This document shows, in pieces, positions 17,048 through 26,500 of a stretch of DNA of 64,000 nt. Under the pieces are notes generated by a model. That model did not search any database. It saw nothing but the letters and a program-made list of their open reading frames with translations, and was not told the DNA's origin. Position 1 is the first letter of the stretch; each line of letters begins with the position of its first letter. The stretch spans positions 114,530 through 178,529 of the forward strand of contig JAJZJR010000002.1 of NCBI GenBank assembly GCA_021810045.1. Direction: 5' to 3'. Source of the stretch: Thermoplasmata archaeon (lineage in GTDB: Archaea > Thermoplasmatota > Thermoplasmata > Thermoplasmatales > Thermoplasmataceae). A program made the position numbers and the translations under genes.

Positions 17048-18289
17048 CTAATAATCCTCCTGCAGGAATTCTCTTTCAAGCATCTCTCCTCTAAGGTTGG
17101 AAAGCATAGTATTCCTGAAATCCTCTTCCGGGTAGTTGGCAAGTACATGCATGGCTTTTATCATTGCAACTTCAGGCAGCATATTGGAAAGCGGTATTAC
17201 CCCCAAACGCAGGAGTTCACGCCCGGTAGAATATACATTCATGTTGACACTTCCATACAGGCATTGTGTTGTCATCAGCACATGGTCTCCCCTGTCCATT
17301 ATATCCTTCACAACAGGATACAGCCGCGTTCCAGTATGGCCAAGGCCTGTACCCATTATGACAGTTGCCCTTTTACCTTCGGTCATCGCAGTGAAATCTT
17401 CTGCAGTAAGTCCAGGATGGAAATATACCAGAGCAACAGAGGTCTCTAGCTTTTCATTCAGGATTAATTCTTCTCCTCTGAGTTTTGCCTCCGGCGATAT
17501 TGTAACCTTATTATTCTCATATATCCCAAGGGGTTTTGTCCCCATTGAATGGAAAGCGTCCCTTCTCGATGAATGCATCTTTCTTGATCTGACAGCCCTG
17601 TGGAGTGCAACCCTGTCGTCTGATGAGTTTTCATGCATTGCTATACAGACTTCCCCTAAGTCTGAGGAAGCGAATTCAAGCCCTCCTTCAAGGTTGAGGA
17701 AAGCATCACTGCTTGGGCGATCGCTGCTTCTTTGGGATCCTATGAACACTACTGGGCCTGTTAGGCTTTGGAACATGAAAGAAAGGGCAGATGCAGTGTA
17801 GCTCATAGTGTCTGTCCCATGAAGGATTACAGCACCATCATTTGCTGATAGTTTTTCCTTTACAGCTCTTGCAAAAACTACCCAATCATCAGGCGTTATG
17901 TTCTCACTAAGTACAGCTTCGAGCAGATTGATGTCGAGAGTGTACTTTGAAAGATTGGAAACGCTTTCCCTCAGGAAGCCGGGATTAAGGACTGGTTTAA
18001 CAGCCCCAGTTATGTAATCGACCCTGCTTGCAATTGTTCCACCGGTTCCTATAAATGCAACCTTTCTTGTACCTTTCTCCAGTGGCTTTGACGTTTCTCC
18101 GGTTATTTGGTTTTGCTGAATTTTCTCTATTATATTGATATCTGAAATGGAAGAGCCCGGAACCAGCAGGTTGTATCCATTGACAAGCTTGATGTTTAGA
18201 TTTCCTTCACTGATGCTTACAAGTACCCCTTTCATCTTAGTATCTTTGTATGTAAATTCCATTAAGGTGCCAGTTTCAACATTATTCAA
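17048..18289 (-). CDS. gatD: Glutamyl-tRNA(Gln) amidotransferase subunit D
   Basis: A 413-residue asparaginase-like glutaminase that supplies ammonia to GatE. An N-terminal SH3-like barrel (about 1-70) precedes the asparaginase domain, with FIGTGGTIASR (first catalytic Thr) and LHGTDTMSYTASALSFM (Thr-Asp pair). It starts at TTG 18289; the next ATG would delete part of the barrel. The end is immediately adjacent to the gatE start, so they form one operon. Confidence 0.96.
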   Translation of the reverse strand: MNNVETGTLMEFTYKDTKMKGVLVSISEGNLNIKLVNGYNLLVPGSSISDINIIEKIQQNQITGETSKPLEKGTRKVAFIGTGGTIASRVDYITGAVKPVLNPGFLRESVSNLSKYTLDINLLEAVLSENITPDDWVVFARAVKEKLSANDGAVILHGTDTMSYTASALSFMFQSLTGPVVFIGSQRSSDRPSSDAFLNLEGGLEFASSDLGEVCIAMHENSSDDRVALHRAVRSRKMHSSRRDAFHSMGTKPLGIYENNKVTISPEAKLRGEELILNEKLETSVALVYFHPGLTAEDFTAMTEGKRATVIMGTGLGHTGTRLYPVVKDIMDRGDHVLMTTQCLYGSVNMNVYSTGRELLRLGVIPLSNMLPEVAMIKAMHVLANYPEEDFRNTMLSNLRGEMLEREFLQEDY

Positions 18290-18344
18290 AGGTCAGCGAT
18301 CTCCTTTTTTGTAATTGGCAGTTAGAATATAAGGATTGATAGGA

Positions 18345-19175
18345 TTAGAATAAGGTCCTCTGTTGATGAAAATGTGGCGGGATACCCAACATTTCCATAA
18401 TTTGTATTGCATTTGCAGGGGCTTTTCCTGATGGGTGGTTATTAAAGAAGATAAATATTTCATCACCCTTGGATGCAAGTGGGGAGATTATCTTTACAAA
18501 AGTTTCCGGTTCTTCCTTGCTGTATAGGTAATCATATTTCTGTAGTTTATCAGAGCCTTTAACAAACCATTGTTTATGATTCCGGCCATGTAACCTTATG
18601 TAGCTTTTGCCGGATTCTGCATGAATATTTTGTTCCAGTCCTATCTCAGGGCCGTCCACAGAGGCAATGCATGCCCCTTCAGTTGATATGGCCCTTGAAA
18701 ACTCCTTATTGTGATAAAGTTCACCGTTTCTTGGTTCCACAAAACAGACAAATCTTCCATGTTCGAATGACGAAAGCAGTAGGATCAGTTTATCCAGATG
18801 CTCCATATTGAAAAAGGGAGGAAGCTGGAATAATACGGCCCCGAGAATTCCTTCTCCTTCAAGAAAATCAAGGTGGGTCTTCTCAAAATTCTGCATTTCG
18901 CTGCATGCCTCTGATGTTTTTCCAATAAGGTTCTTATGCGTTATTGAGGCAGGGACCTTTATTGAGAATTGAAAATTCCTTCCCTTCATTGTTTTTGCCC
19001 ATTTTGTAAGGGTCTGCCCGGGTAATGGGGAATAAAAAGTGGAATTTACCTCCACGGAATTGAAAATTGATGCGTAATAATTTAACCTGTCTTTCTTCCC
19101 CTTTGGATAAAAGGAAAGGCTCCAGTCCGGGTAGATCCACCCGGAACATCCAATGTTTATTTTTTGGGTTACCGT
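18345..19175 (-). CDS. DUF72 family protein with no canonical start codon
   Basis: DUF72 proteins have a TIM-barrel fold; their activity is not established. Conserved family parts are NSVEVNSTFY, FSIKVPASITH, AVLFQLPPFF, VCFVEPRN, YIRLHGRN, and the C-terminal FIFFNNHPSGKAPANA. In the same frame upstream of the first GTG (19055) the family N-terminus INIGCSGWIYPDW is plainly encoded (19160-19122), but between it and the in-frame stop at 19268 there is no ATG, GTG or TTG. An ACG at 19175 lies five bases after AAGGAG, and an ATA is at 19160. I place the start at 19175 provisionally. It overlaps the end of the acyl-CoA dehydrogenase gene. Confidence 0.75.
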   Translation of the reverse strand, partial: TVTQKINIGCSGWIYPDWSLSFYPKGKKDRLNYYASIFNSVEVNSTFYSPLPGQTLTKWAKTMKGRNFQFSIKVPASITHKNLIGKTSEACSEMQNFEKTHLDFLEGEGILGAVLFQLPPFFNMEHLDKLILLLSSFEHGRFVCFVEPRNGELYHNKEFSRAISTEGACIASVDGPEIGLEQNIHAESGKSYIRLHGRNHKQWFVKGSDKLQKYDYLYSKEEPETFVKIISPLASKGDEIFIFFNNHPSGKAPANAIQIMEMLGIPPHFHQQRTLF

Positions 19176-20308
19176 AGAAGCTCCTTTGCCACAATCACCC
19201 TCTGGATCTGGTTTGTCCCTTCGTAAATTTGAGTGATCTTGGCATCCCTCATGTGTCTTTCTGCATCAAATTCAGTAGTGTAACCATACCCTCCAAAAAG
19301 TTGCAGGCAGTCAGTAGTGACTCTCATAGCGGTATCTGATGCATACAGTTTGGCTTCAGATGATATTCTGATTGCGTTCTCATGATTGTCCCATGCCTCT
19401 GCTGCCCTATAAGTCAGAAGTTTTGCCGCATCTATCTGGGTACCCATATCAGCCAGCATGAATTGTATTCCCTGGAAATTGGATATGCTTGTACCAAACT
19501 GTTTTCGCTGCTTTATATATTCTATGGCTTCGTCAAGAGCTCCCTGTGCAATTCCCAGTGCCTGGGCAGCGATTGCAATTCTTCCGGAGTCTAAAGTTTC
19601 CATCACAACCTTGAATCCTGAGTTTTCTTCACCAATAAGGTTCTCCTTGGGTACCCTGACATCGTTGAATTCAAGTTCAACAGTGCTGCTACCACGAATT
19701 CCAAGTTTTTCAATGTCCTTGCTAATTCTGAAGCCTGGTGTATCAGCGTCTACAACGAACGTGGATATTCCTCTGTGTCCTTTAGAAGGATCGGTTACTG
19801 CCGATACAACGAAGAATTTTGAAAGCCTGCCGTTGGAGATGAAAATCTTGCTCCCGTTGAGAACATAATGATCCCCGTTTTTTTCTGCTCTTGTCTTGAT
19901 AGAAGCGGCATCGCTTCCAGCACCTGTTTCAGTTATTGCGAGACCACCTATCTCACCTTCTGCGATTTTTGTAAGATATCTCTTCTTCAGATCTTCGCTC
20001 CCGAACATTATCAGAGGGTCTGCAAAAAGTGTCAGGGCCCCATCCAGGACCAGGGCCGTGCTCGGGCATGCCTTTGATAGTTCCTCTATGACTCTGACAA
20101 GAAAGCTGAAGCTAAGTCCTGCCCCTCCGTATTCCTTTGGGATATAACTCTGAAACAGGCCAAGTTCCCTCATCCTCTGAATTAGTTTTTCAGGCACTTC
20201 TTTGTTTATGTCAATATCCCTTGCCAGGGGTTTCACTTCCCTGGATGCAAATTCCTTTACGTATCCTAAAACGTCCAGTTCGTCCTGGCTCAGCTTAGCT
20301 TCAATCAT
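19169..20308 (-). CDS. Acyl-CoA dehydrogenase
   Basis: A 379-residue FAD flavoenzyme that oxidises acyl-CoA to enoyl-CoA. Family signatures are GGLAITETGAGSDAASIKTRAEK, GIRGSSTVELEFNDVRVP, and the C-terminal LQLFGGYGYTTEFDAERHMRDAKITQIYEGTNQIQR with its catalytic Glu in YEGTN. It is closest to the short-chain or branched-chain group by motif, but the substrate cannot be fixed. The downstream DUF72 gene overlaps its stop; the alpha/beta hydrolase gene is upstream on the same strand. Confidence 0.95.
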   Translation of the reverse strand: MIEAKLSQDELDVLGYVKEFASREVKPLARDIDINKEVPEKLIQRMRELGLFQSYIPKEYGGAGLSFSFLVRVIEELSKACPSTALVLDGALTLFADPLIMFGSEDLKKRYLTKIAEGEIGGLAITETGAGSDAASIKTRAEKNGDHYVLNGSKIFISNGRLSKFFVVSAVTDPSKGHRGISTFVVDADTPGFRISKDIEKLGIRGSSTVELEFNDVRVPKENLIGEENSGFKVVMETLDSGRIAIAAQALGIAQGALDEAIEYIKQRKQFGTSISNFQGIQFMLADMGTQIDAAKLLTYRAAEAWDNHENAIRISSEAKLYASDTAMRVTTDCLQLFGGYGYTTEFDAERHMRDAKITQIYEGTNQIQRVIVAKELLR

Positions 20309-20367
20309 GCATCATAATTTATCTCAAAATTAATAAATTGTCGATTAAGTCTTCCCTGGATCAGATT

Positions 20368-21207
20368 TCAGAATCCGAGCAACTTTCCCACAGCCTTTAT
20401 GAATTCATCTCCTGCAGACAGGTTCAGGAAATGGTCACCTTTTGGCAGGATGGCAAAATCAGCCCCTGGAATTCCCTCCGCGAGTCTTCTGGAGGACCAG
20501 ATGATCATGGGGTTGTCCATTTCGCCCACAAGTACAAGCACTCTGGACGTTATGTCTTTTAGATTGCCTTTGTTGATCATAAAATGGGCATGGCTGGCAC
20601 TTTTGTCTGTCACAATTTCCTCGAGATTTTCTTTAACCATATTCCAGGCAGAATCACGCACTTCACCACTCAAGCCCGATCCAAATAGGTTCATGAGTTC
20701 TTCAACCGATTTGTCTTTTTCATCATTTCTGTAATTCTCTGACAATCTGGAGAAGGCCCCCTCAAGATTAGAAACCGCCTGCGCCAGCCCATCAACCTCT
20801 TCCGGTTCAAACATTCCCAGACCCGCCCCCACCAATATCATGTTTTCAACGCGTTCTGGGAACATCAGTGCAAAATCCATGGCGATCCTACCGCTATTTG
20901 AAAATGCAATTATGGATGCTTTTGCAACCCCAAGCGAAGCAAGAAGTATCTTGAGGTCAGAACTGTCAGAATATTCTTCCACTGCGGGTGCAGATCTTCC
21001 CAGTCCCCTCACATCGTACCTTATTGTGGTGAAATTGCGGCTGAGGAATTCAAATTCATGGTCCCAGAGCCGGGAGTCGGAAATGGCTGAATGTATGAGC
21101 ACTAGTGAAGGTCCGGTTCCTTTCACTTCGTAATAGATTTTGCCTCCGTCAACAGAGATAAACCCCTTCCTCTTGCTGGAGTAGTCTCCCGGGTTCAGCT
21201 GCTGCAC
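20368..21207 (-). CDS. Alpha/beta hydrolase
   Basis: A 279-residue soluble hydrolase. The core is KGTGPSLVLIHSAISDSRLWD (oxyanion region), the nucleophile elbow IIAFSNSGRIAM with Ser103 in an altered Gly-x-Ser-x-Gly, the Asp in VLVGEMDNP and the His in LPKGDHFLNLS. The overall form resembles esterase or 3-oxoadipate enol-lactonase-like members. Its substrate is unknown. It ends 59 bases before the acyl-CoA dehydrogenase start. Confidence 0.88.
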   Translation of the reverse strand: MQQLNPGDYSSKRKGFISVDGGKIYYEVKGTGPSLVLIHSAISDSRLWDHEFEFLSRNFTTIRYDVRGLGRSAPAVEEYSDSSDLKILLASLGVAKASIIAFSNSGRIAMDFALMFPERVENMILVGAGLGMFEPEEVDGLAQAVSNLEGAFSRLSENYRNDEKDKSVEELMNLFGSGLSGEVRDSAWNMVKENLEEIVTDKSASHAHFMINKGNLKDITSRVLVLVGEMDNPMIIWSSRRLAEGIPGADFAILPKGDHFLNLSAGDEFIKAVGKLLGF

Positions 21208-21290
21208 CTCTCAAATGTTCTTCCTTTGGATAGCACGCGTTGCGAATGCATTCTTATCTATAAAAAATAAGGAGTATAAGGTCGTTTAAG

Positions 21291-21863
21291 CTAGAACTTC
21301 AGTTCCTTTTTGAGATCCTCTAGAAGATCCGAAGGAATTTTTGCTGCTTCACTGTACCGGTCTTTCCTTGTTTCAATATAAGCGTTCTTTGCTGTGCTGA
21401 ATTTCTCAAAGTCATTCTTTGTGAACCTGAATTTCAGGTATTGAAGGGTAGACTCCAGGACGTCCGTTGAACGCCCTTCTTCTGGAATGCCCTTAATTTC
21501 ATGGCCATCAAATGTCAGATACACGGAATCTTCTATGCCAGCCATTTTTGGCAACTCCTGGACCATCTGCTTCTCATCCTCGAATTCGATGAACATCGAT
21601 ACACTGAACTCATTATCTGTAGGCAGCTGATCACTGTATACTCTGATTAGCCTGTCCACCTCTTTACTGTCGTGGACGTTTTCGATAAAAATCATCTCAT
21701 TTATCTGGTTTATAACTGTGTTTCTTGACTCGAACAGGAAACTGAATGTCTTTGTGACTATTCTCCTCTTCCTCTTTTCTGAAATTATTTTATGGGTAAT
21801 CTCTTCCCGCTTTTTTTGATAAATTTCCGGGGAGAATATCTCCCCCGGTTTTATTGGATCCAT
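21291..21863 (-). CDS. DUF3501 family protein
   Basis: A 190-residue protein matching the DUF3501 layout: an N-terminal helix with charged residues (EEITHKIISEKRKRRI), a TFSFLFESRNTVINQINEM segment, and VYLTFDGHEIKGIPEE. The molecular function is unknown, but the family is repeatedly found next to rubrerythrin, as here, where it begins 10 bases after the rubrerythrin stop. The pair is probably co-expressed in peroxide defence. The family assignment rests on motif memory. Confidence 0.7.
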   Translation of the reverse strand: MDPIKPGEIFSPEIYQKKREEITHKIISEKRKRRIVTKTFSFLFESRNTVINQINEMIFIENVHDSKEVDRLIRVYSDQLPTDNEFSVSMFIEFEDEKQMVQELPKMAGIEDSVYLTFDGHEIKGIPEEGRSTDVLESTLQYLKFRFTKNDFEKFSTAKNAYIETRKDRYSEAAKIPSDLLEDLKKELKF

Positions 21864-21873
21864 ATGAATCAGC

Positions 21874-22293
21874 TTACTTGCTCAGATTAGCCAGTGTATC
21901 TTCATATTTCTTTGCGTGAGACTTCTCTGCCTTTGAAAGGATCTCGAACCAGTGGGCGATGTCCTCGAAGTTTTCTTCCCTTGCAGTCTTTGCAAATCCG
22001 GGGTACATCTGAGAGTATTCATATGTCTCTCCGGCAATTGCTGACTTGAGGTTCTGCTCGGTGGTTCCGATTGGTTCTCCGGTAACAGGGTCGCCAACCT
22101 GTGCGAGATATTTGAGGTGACCGAATGCGTGTGCAGTCTCACCGTCTGCTGTTGATCTGAATGTGGATGCCACTTCCTGGAATCCCTCTTCATCTGCCTT
22201 CTGGGCAAAGTAGAGGTATCTCCTGTTGGCCTGTGATTCACCTGCAAATCCTGCTTTGAGATTTTCTAGTGTTTTGCTGTTTTTCAGTTCCAA
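21874..22293 (-). CDS. Rubrerythrin-type diiron protein without rubredoxin domain
   Basis: A 139-residue four-helix-bundle diiron protein of the sulerythrin type. Iron ligands are visible: Glu19 (AGESQANRRY), Glu52 with His55 (GETAHAFGH), Glu89 (AGETYEYS), and Glu123 with His126 (AEKSHAKKY). The C-terminal rubredoxin domain of classical rubrerythrins is missing. It reduces hydrogen peroxide with electrons from another carrier. The start is TTG 22293, preceded by GGTGAT. It lies in an operon with DUF3501. Confidence 0.93.
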   Translation of the reverse strand: MELKNSKTLENLKAGFAGESQANRRYLYFAQKADEEGFQEVASTFRSTADGETAHAFGHLKYLAQVGDPVTGEPIGTTEQNLKSAIAGETYEYSQMYPGFAKTAREENFEDIAHWFEILSKAEKSHAKKYEDTLANLSK

Positions 22294-22374
22294 ATTATCA
22301 CCATATTACGATTGTTCTAAGCTATAAGAAATTTATGATAGCAGCTTCTATTTAATAATCATTCTAATCTATAA

Positions 22375-23574
22375 TCATAATAATTTAGCAAATTTCCCTG
22401 CAGCCAGGAAGACGCCAATAGGTCCTGGAACGGTCTGTTCCCCAGCCATAAGGGTATATGATTCCCCGTCAAAATCAATCTTATAATTCCTGAGAAGGTT
22501 AATTTTCAGCTCAAGTTCTCTGAAGGAATCTGCCACAGCATCTCTCAATGGATCAAATTTCCCAAACTGATCCAATTTGATTGGTACTACAGCCAATCCA
22601 CTCTTGCCGTGGAGACTATGAGGCATTCTTATGAGTCTGTGTATATCTGTTGTAACAGGTTCGTCAATTTCACAGAGGTTCTCATTCTTTACTTTTACAA
22701 TCATATAATTGAGAACTTTTTCATCATTCTTGTCCATAATCCTGTACTTGTTGAATCCAGGCATGGAGAGGACTTCAATACGCTTCAGGTTGCCACCTAC
22801 ATCCGTTGCTCTGTTGAGGTCCGTCAAATAGTTCTGCATGGTTCTTATGTTGCCCAGAAGGCCATGCAATAATTCCTGTTTTTCCTCATTTTCCTGAAGA
22901 TCACTGTAGAAGGAACAGATTTGGTCGTCAATTGTTTTCTTCCATCCACTGAGCTTCTGGGAAGTCTCCTGCATGGATCTTCTTACATCATATGTGGAAA
23001 AACCTTCGCCGCGAATGTAATTGGCCACCTCCCTCCTGGAATCTGAGGACATCTGGTAAACACTGTCCTCTACAACATGTACATGATACCCTCTCCCCCC
23101 GGAGAAAAAGATTTTCAGATCCTTTTCCTGGAACCCAAGGTCATCCATCAGGAATTTGAATATTAGTCTCTGAGTGTGGTTTTTAACCTCAGCCAGGATT
23201 TCTGTGTAAGTCATTTTTTCAGCACCGGCCAGGTGATCAGCATCCAGATCGAAGATCAGCTCTGCACCTTTCCAGCCCTTTTCCTTCATTACTTTCTCTT
23301 CTGGACTGTTGTAATATGCTGTTGAATAGTAAATGTGTCTTGGGGTATTTTTCCTGACAAAAAAACCAAGATCCTTAAGATTCCTGACTGCCCTGTGCCT
23401 TATCATTGTACCAAAAAATGGGATGAATCCGATCTCTCTTTCCCAGATCAGATCTACGTCACGACCAGACCAGTTGCGATAATACCCTTGAAATAGTGCT
23501 TTTAGCTTCAGGTCTGAATCGTCTACAGGCAACAACCTTCGGCTATCACAGAATATATTAATAGGGTTTACCAT
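22375..23574 (-). CDS. priS: DNA primase small (catalytic) subunit PriS
   Basis: A 399-residue archaeal/eukaryotic-type primase catalytic subunit that makes RNA or DNA primers with PriL. The metal-binding aspartates are in ELIFDLDADH (about residues 113-122), and the nucleotide-binding stretch is FFSGGRGYHVHV (about 158-169). An insertion between about 200 and 250 is helical. Its ATG (23574-23572) is separated by only 12 bases from the probable ATG of the divergent S53 protease. Its own promoter must therefore lie inside the protease coding sequence. Confidence 0.95.
   Translation of the reverse strand: MVNPINIFCDSRRLLPVDDSDLKLKALFQGYYRNWSGRDVDLIWEREIGFIPFFGTMIRHRAVRNLKDLGFFVRKNTPRHIYYSTAYYNSPEEKVMKEKGWKGAELIFDLDADHLAGAEKMTYTEILAEVKNHTQRLIFKFLMDDLGFQEKDLKIFFSGGRGYHVHVVEDSVYQMSSDSRREVANYIRGEGFSTYDVRRSMQETSQKLSGWKKTIDDQICSFYSDLQENEEKQELLHGLLGNIRTMQNYLTDLNRATDVGGNLKRIEVLSMPGFNKYRIMDKNDEKVLNYMIVKVKNENLCEIDEPVTTDIHRLIRMPHSLHGKSGLAVVPIKLDQFGKFDPLRDAVADSFRELELKINLLRNYKIDFDGESYTLMAGEQTVPGPIGVFLAAGKFAKLL
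23553..23564 (+). promoter_or_regulatory. TATA box of the S53 protease, inside priS
   Basis: ATATATTAATAG lies 23-34 bases upstream of the ATG at 23587, the right distance for leaderless transcription. On the opposite strand these bases encode residues 4-8 of PriS. No other promoter-like element is available between the two divergent genes. Confidence 0.5.
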
Positions 23575-23586
23575 TTGACCGGGCAG

Positions 23587-26500
23587 ATGTTTAGAGCTAT
23601 TTTCGCCGCCATCTTTGTTACGGCGGTATTACTCATGGGATCAATTCTTGTTATCCCTGTTACCAATGGAACTCATGATTATGTTAACTTCGCAAAAGCA
23701 GTTCCGTTGAGAAATGGCACTAACACAAACAATTCCGGCAGAGCAAATTTCACTGTTTATGTTCCCGATTCCCAGTTTGATATTTCAATTGCCCAAAGTG
23801 CCATGAATTATATTGGAATAAACCCACAGAAATCTGGAATGCTTTGGACATTTTCTGTTCCCGATTACCTAGCCTATAAAGTAAACTACACCCTGCATAA
23901 AATGACGAAAAATTCTGGCATAACCTCTTTTTTCAGCACTACCCAAACTGTTGTGAAACCATCAATCACATATTCATACACAGGTCAGAACCTCAACATA
24001 CCCTTTGCTTACACTCCCAATATTATTTCCAGGGCCTATAACTTCACTTGGGCATTATCGCATGGCATAAACGGCTCCGGCATTACGATTGGAATAATTG
24101 ACGCTTATGGGAACCCAAACATAAGATACGATCTAAAGGCATTCGATGCAGTAAATGGCCTTCCCAATCCAAACCTAACTATTGTATATCCCATTTCGAG
24201 GCCGGGATCTTACAATTCAACCTGGGCAATGGAAACATCAACAGATGTTGAGTGGGCCCATGCACTGGCACCAGAAGCAAAGATTGTCCTTCTTGTGGCC
24301 AATTCCGCATATACCAGCGATCTCCAGGATGTTGTAAGTTATGCTGTTTCAAACCATGTTGCCAATGTACTTTCCCTCAGCTGGGGAACCCCGGAATCCA
24401 GTCTTCCGATTAATTCTGAACTTACCTATTCAAATGTTTACTCTCAGGCTGCCTCCATCGGGATGACCATTCTCGCGGCATCCGGAGACTACGGTGCATA
24501 TTCCGGGGGAAGTACACTTACAGTCGATTTTCCCGCCTCCGATCCTTATGTTACAGGAGTAGGTGGAACCTCACTCTATTCCTTTAACAGCGAGTTCCAT
24601 CAGAGTGGTTGGGGGGGAATTGTGAACGGACAGTCGTATGGAAGCGGTGGAGGTTTCAGCTCCCTTTTTGGTACACCGTACTGGCAATCTGTCAAGGGGT
24701 ACGATAATACCATGAGAGGCGTACCAGATGTTGCCCTGGACGCCAACAAATACACTGGGGTTTATGTCATATCCAGTGGCGGACAGTATATTGTCGGAGG
24801 AACCAGTGTATCAACACCAATATGGGCAGATGTAGTTGCTCTCATAGAACAGCATACGGGTGTTCATCTTTCATCAATAAACCCCTTGCTCTACCAGATT
24901 GCCAGAACCAACCTGTACAACAGTTCATTCACCCAGATCCTTACGGGAACAAATGGATATTACTCCAATACCCCTTACTGGAACCCCGTAACAGGCCTCG
25001 GAACACCAAAGGTCTCCATGCTCATAAATGTCTCAAAAGAGGTCCTGGATGGTTATGGTGGCGTTGCAGTCTTCAATGGTTCAAGATCCTACAATGCCAC
25101 AGGCATCTCTGCTGATCTCAATGTAACACCACAGCAAGGGAGAATGGAAAATAACGGAACGACATTCTATTATGACGGATTTTTTTTCAATCCATCCAAC
25201 TATGTAAAATTCGGAGTAACTGTAAACACAACTGGAGAGGCTTTGAGATTAATTATTTCACAGGGAGGGCAAAGCATCACAAGTAGCTATAATATGCCCC
25301 CTGGCTATGGTGGCAAATTGACCTTGTTTAAGATTGGTGCCTCCTTTGACGCCTCGTCCGTCTCAGTTTGGACCAGCGGAGGGTTTACAAAAACTATCCC
25401 GGTGTTCCTCAATTTCTCTGGTGAGATGAGTCCTTCTGTTGGAACTTCCCAAATTGAAACACAAACCAATCTTACGGTAATCAATCCCGGAAATTTCAGC
25501 TCAGTTCTGGTAACAAACGGAACTGGCTGGATCAGGCCATCATACATTTTCTTCCAGCACTATTCCGGCATAGAACCTGGAACATATTCAACAATAGATG
25601 CTTCTGAGAATAACGGTCAACTGCAGTTTTTCTCCTCCACGGAAAGCACACCCGACTCAATCGGAACCCCCACCTCTCCCGGAGTTGAACTTCTCTATCA
25701 CCAGAGTTATTCATATCCTACAGAATTACGGTTTTACCTCCATGGGACAGATAGCAGTGTGCAATGGAATGTAAATTCAATTCCCTTGGGGACAGACATA
25801 TATTATGCCCAGAATGGAGGTGTTTACATCGTAAACGCCACTTTTACAAATTCCAATCAGCTTACGGAGACAATTACAAGAAATATTACAGTTCCTGATA
25901 TGCATCATGCCAATGTATCTGTAAATTACACAATAAAAGGAAAAAGCTACCCGGGCACTGAGATCACAAGTATGTGGTTTTACAAATACCAGTATCAGAC
26001 ACCTGATATGCAGATTCCGGCAATGAATTCAACTACTGTGGCAAATGCTATTGCAACAGGGTTTTACGGCGTAAGTTCAACATTTACAGGGGACAGTAAC
26101 ATTACTTTCAGGCTCACTCCAATAGACATTGGTGTTTCACTTTTTGTTTTTAACTCCAATGCAACAGTAACTTTTGATAACCACACCGTGAATCGCATCG
26201 GAGGTTTTTACTACGGCAGTGTTTCACCCGGCAGGGAGTTGACTATTAATGTTTCGAAGAACGGTTATGTGAATCAGACCCAGACTCTTCTCATAGAACC
26301 GGGAAAAAATATTAGCCTTCAGGTGGACCTTACCCCGGTTAATTCAGGTTCGCGAACACTAACAGGCACTGTTTCAGATTATATTTTCTCATTCCCCATT
26401 GAAAATGCTCTGGTGAAGATTGGCCAGAATTTGGCTTCATACACAAATTCGACCGGTGTTTTCTTCCTTTATCCTGTGGCGGGCAAGTATAATATCAGTG

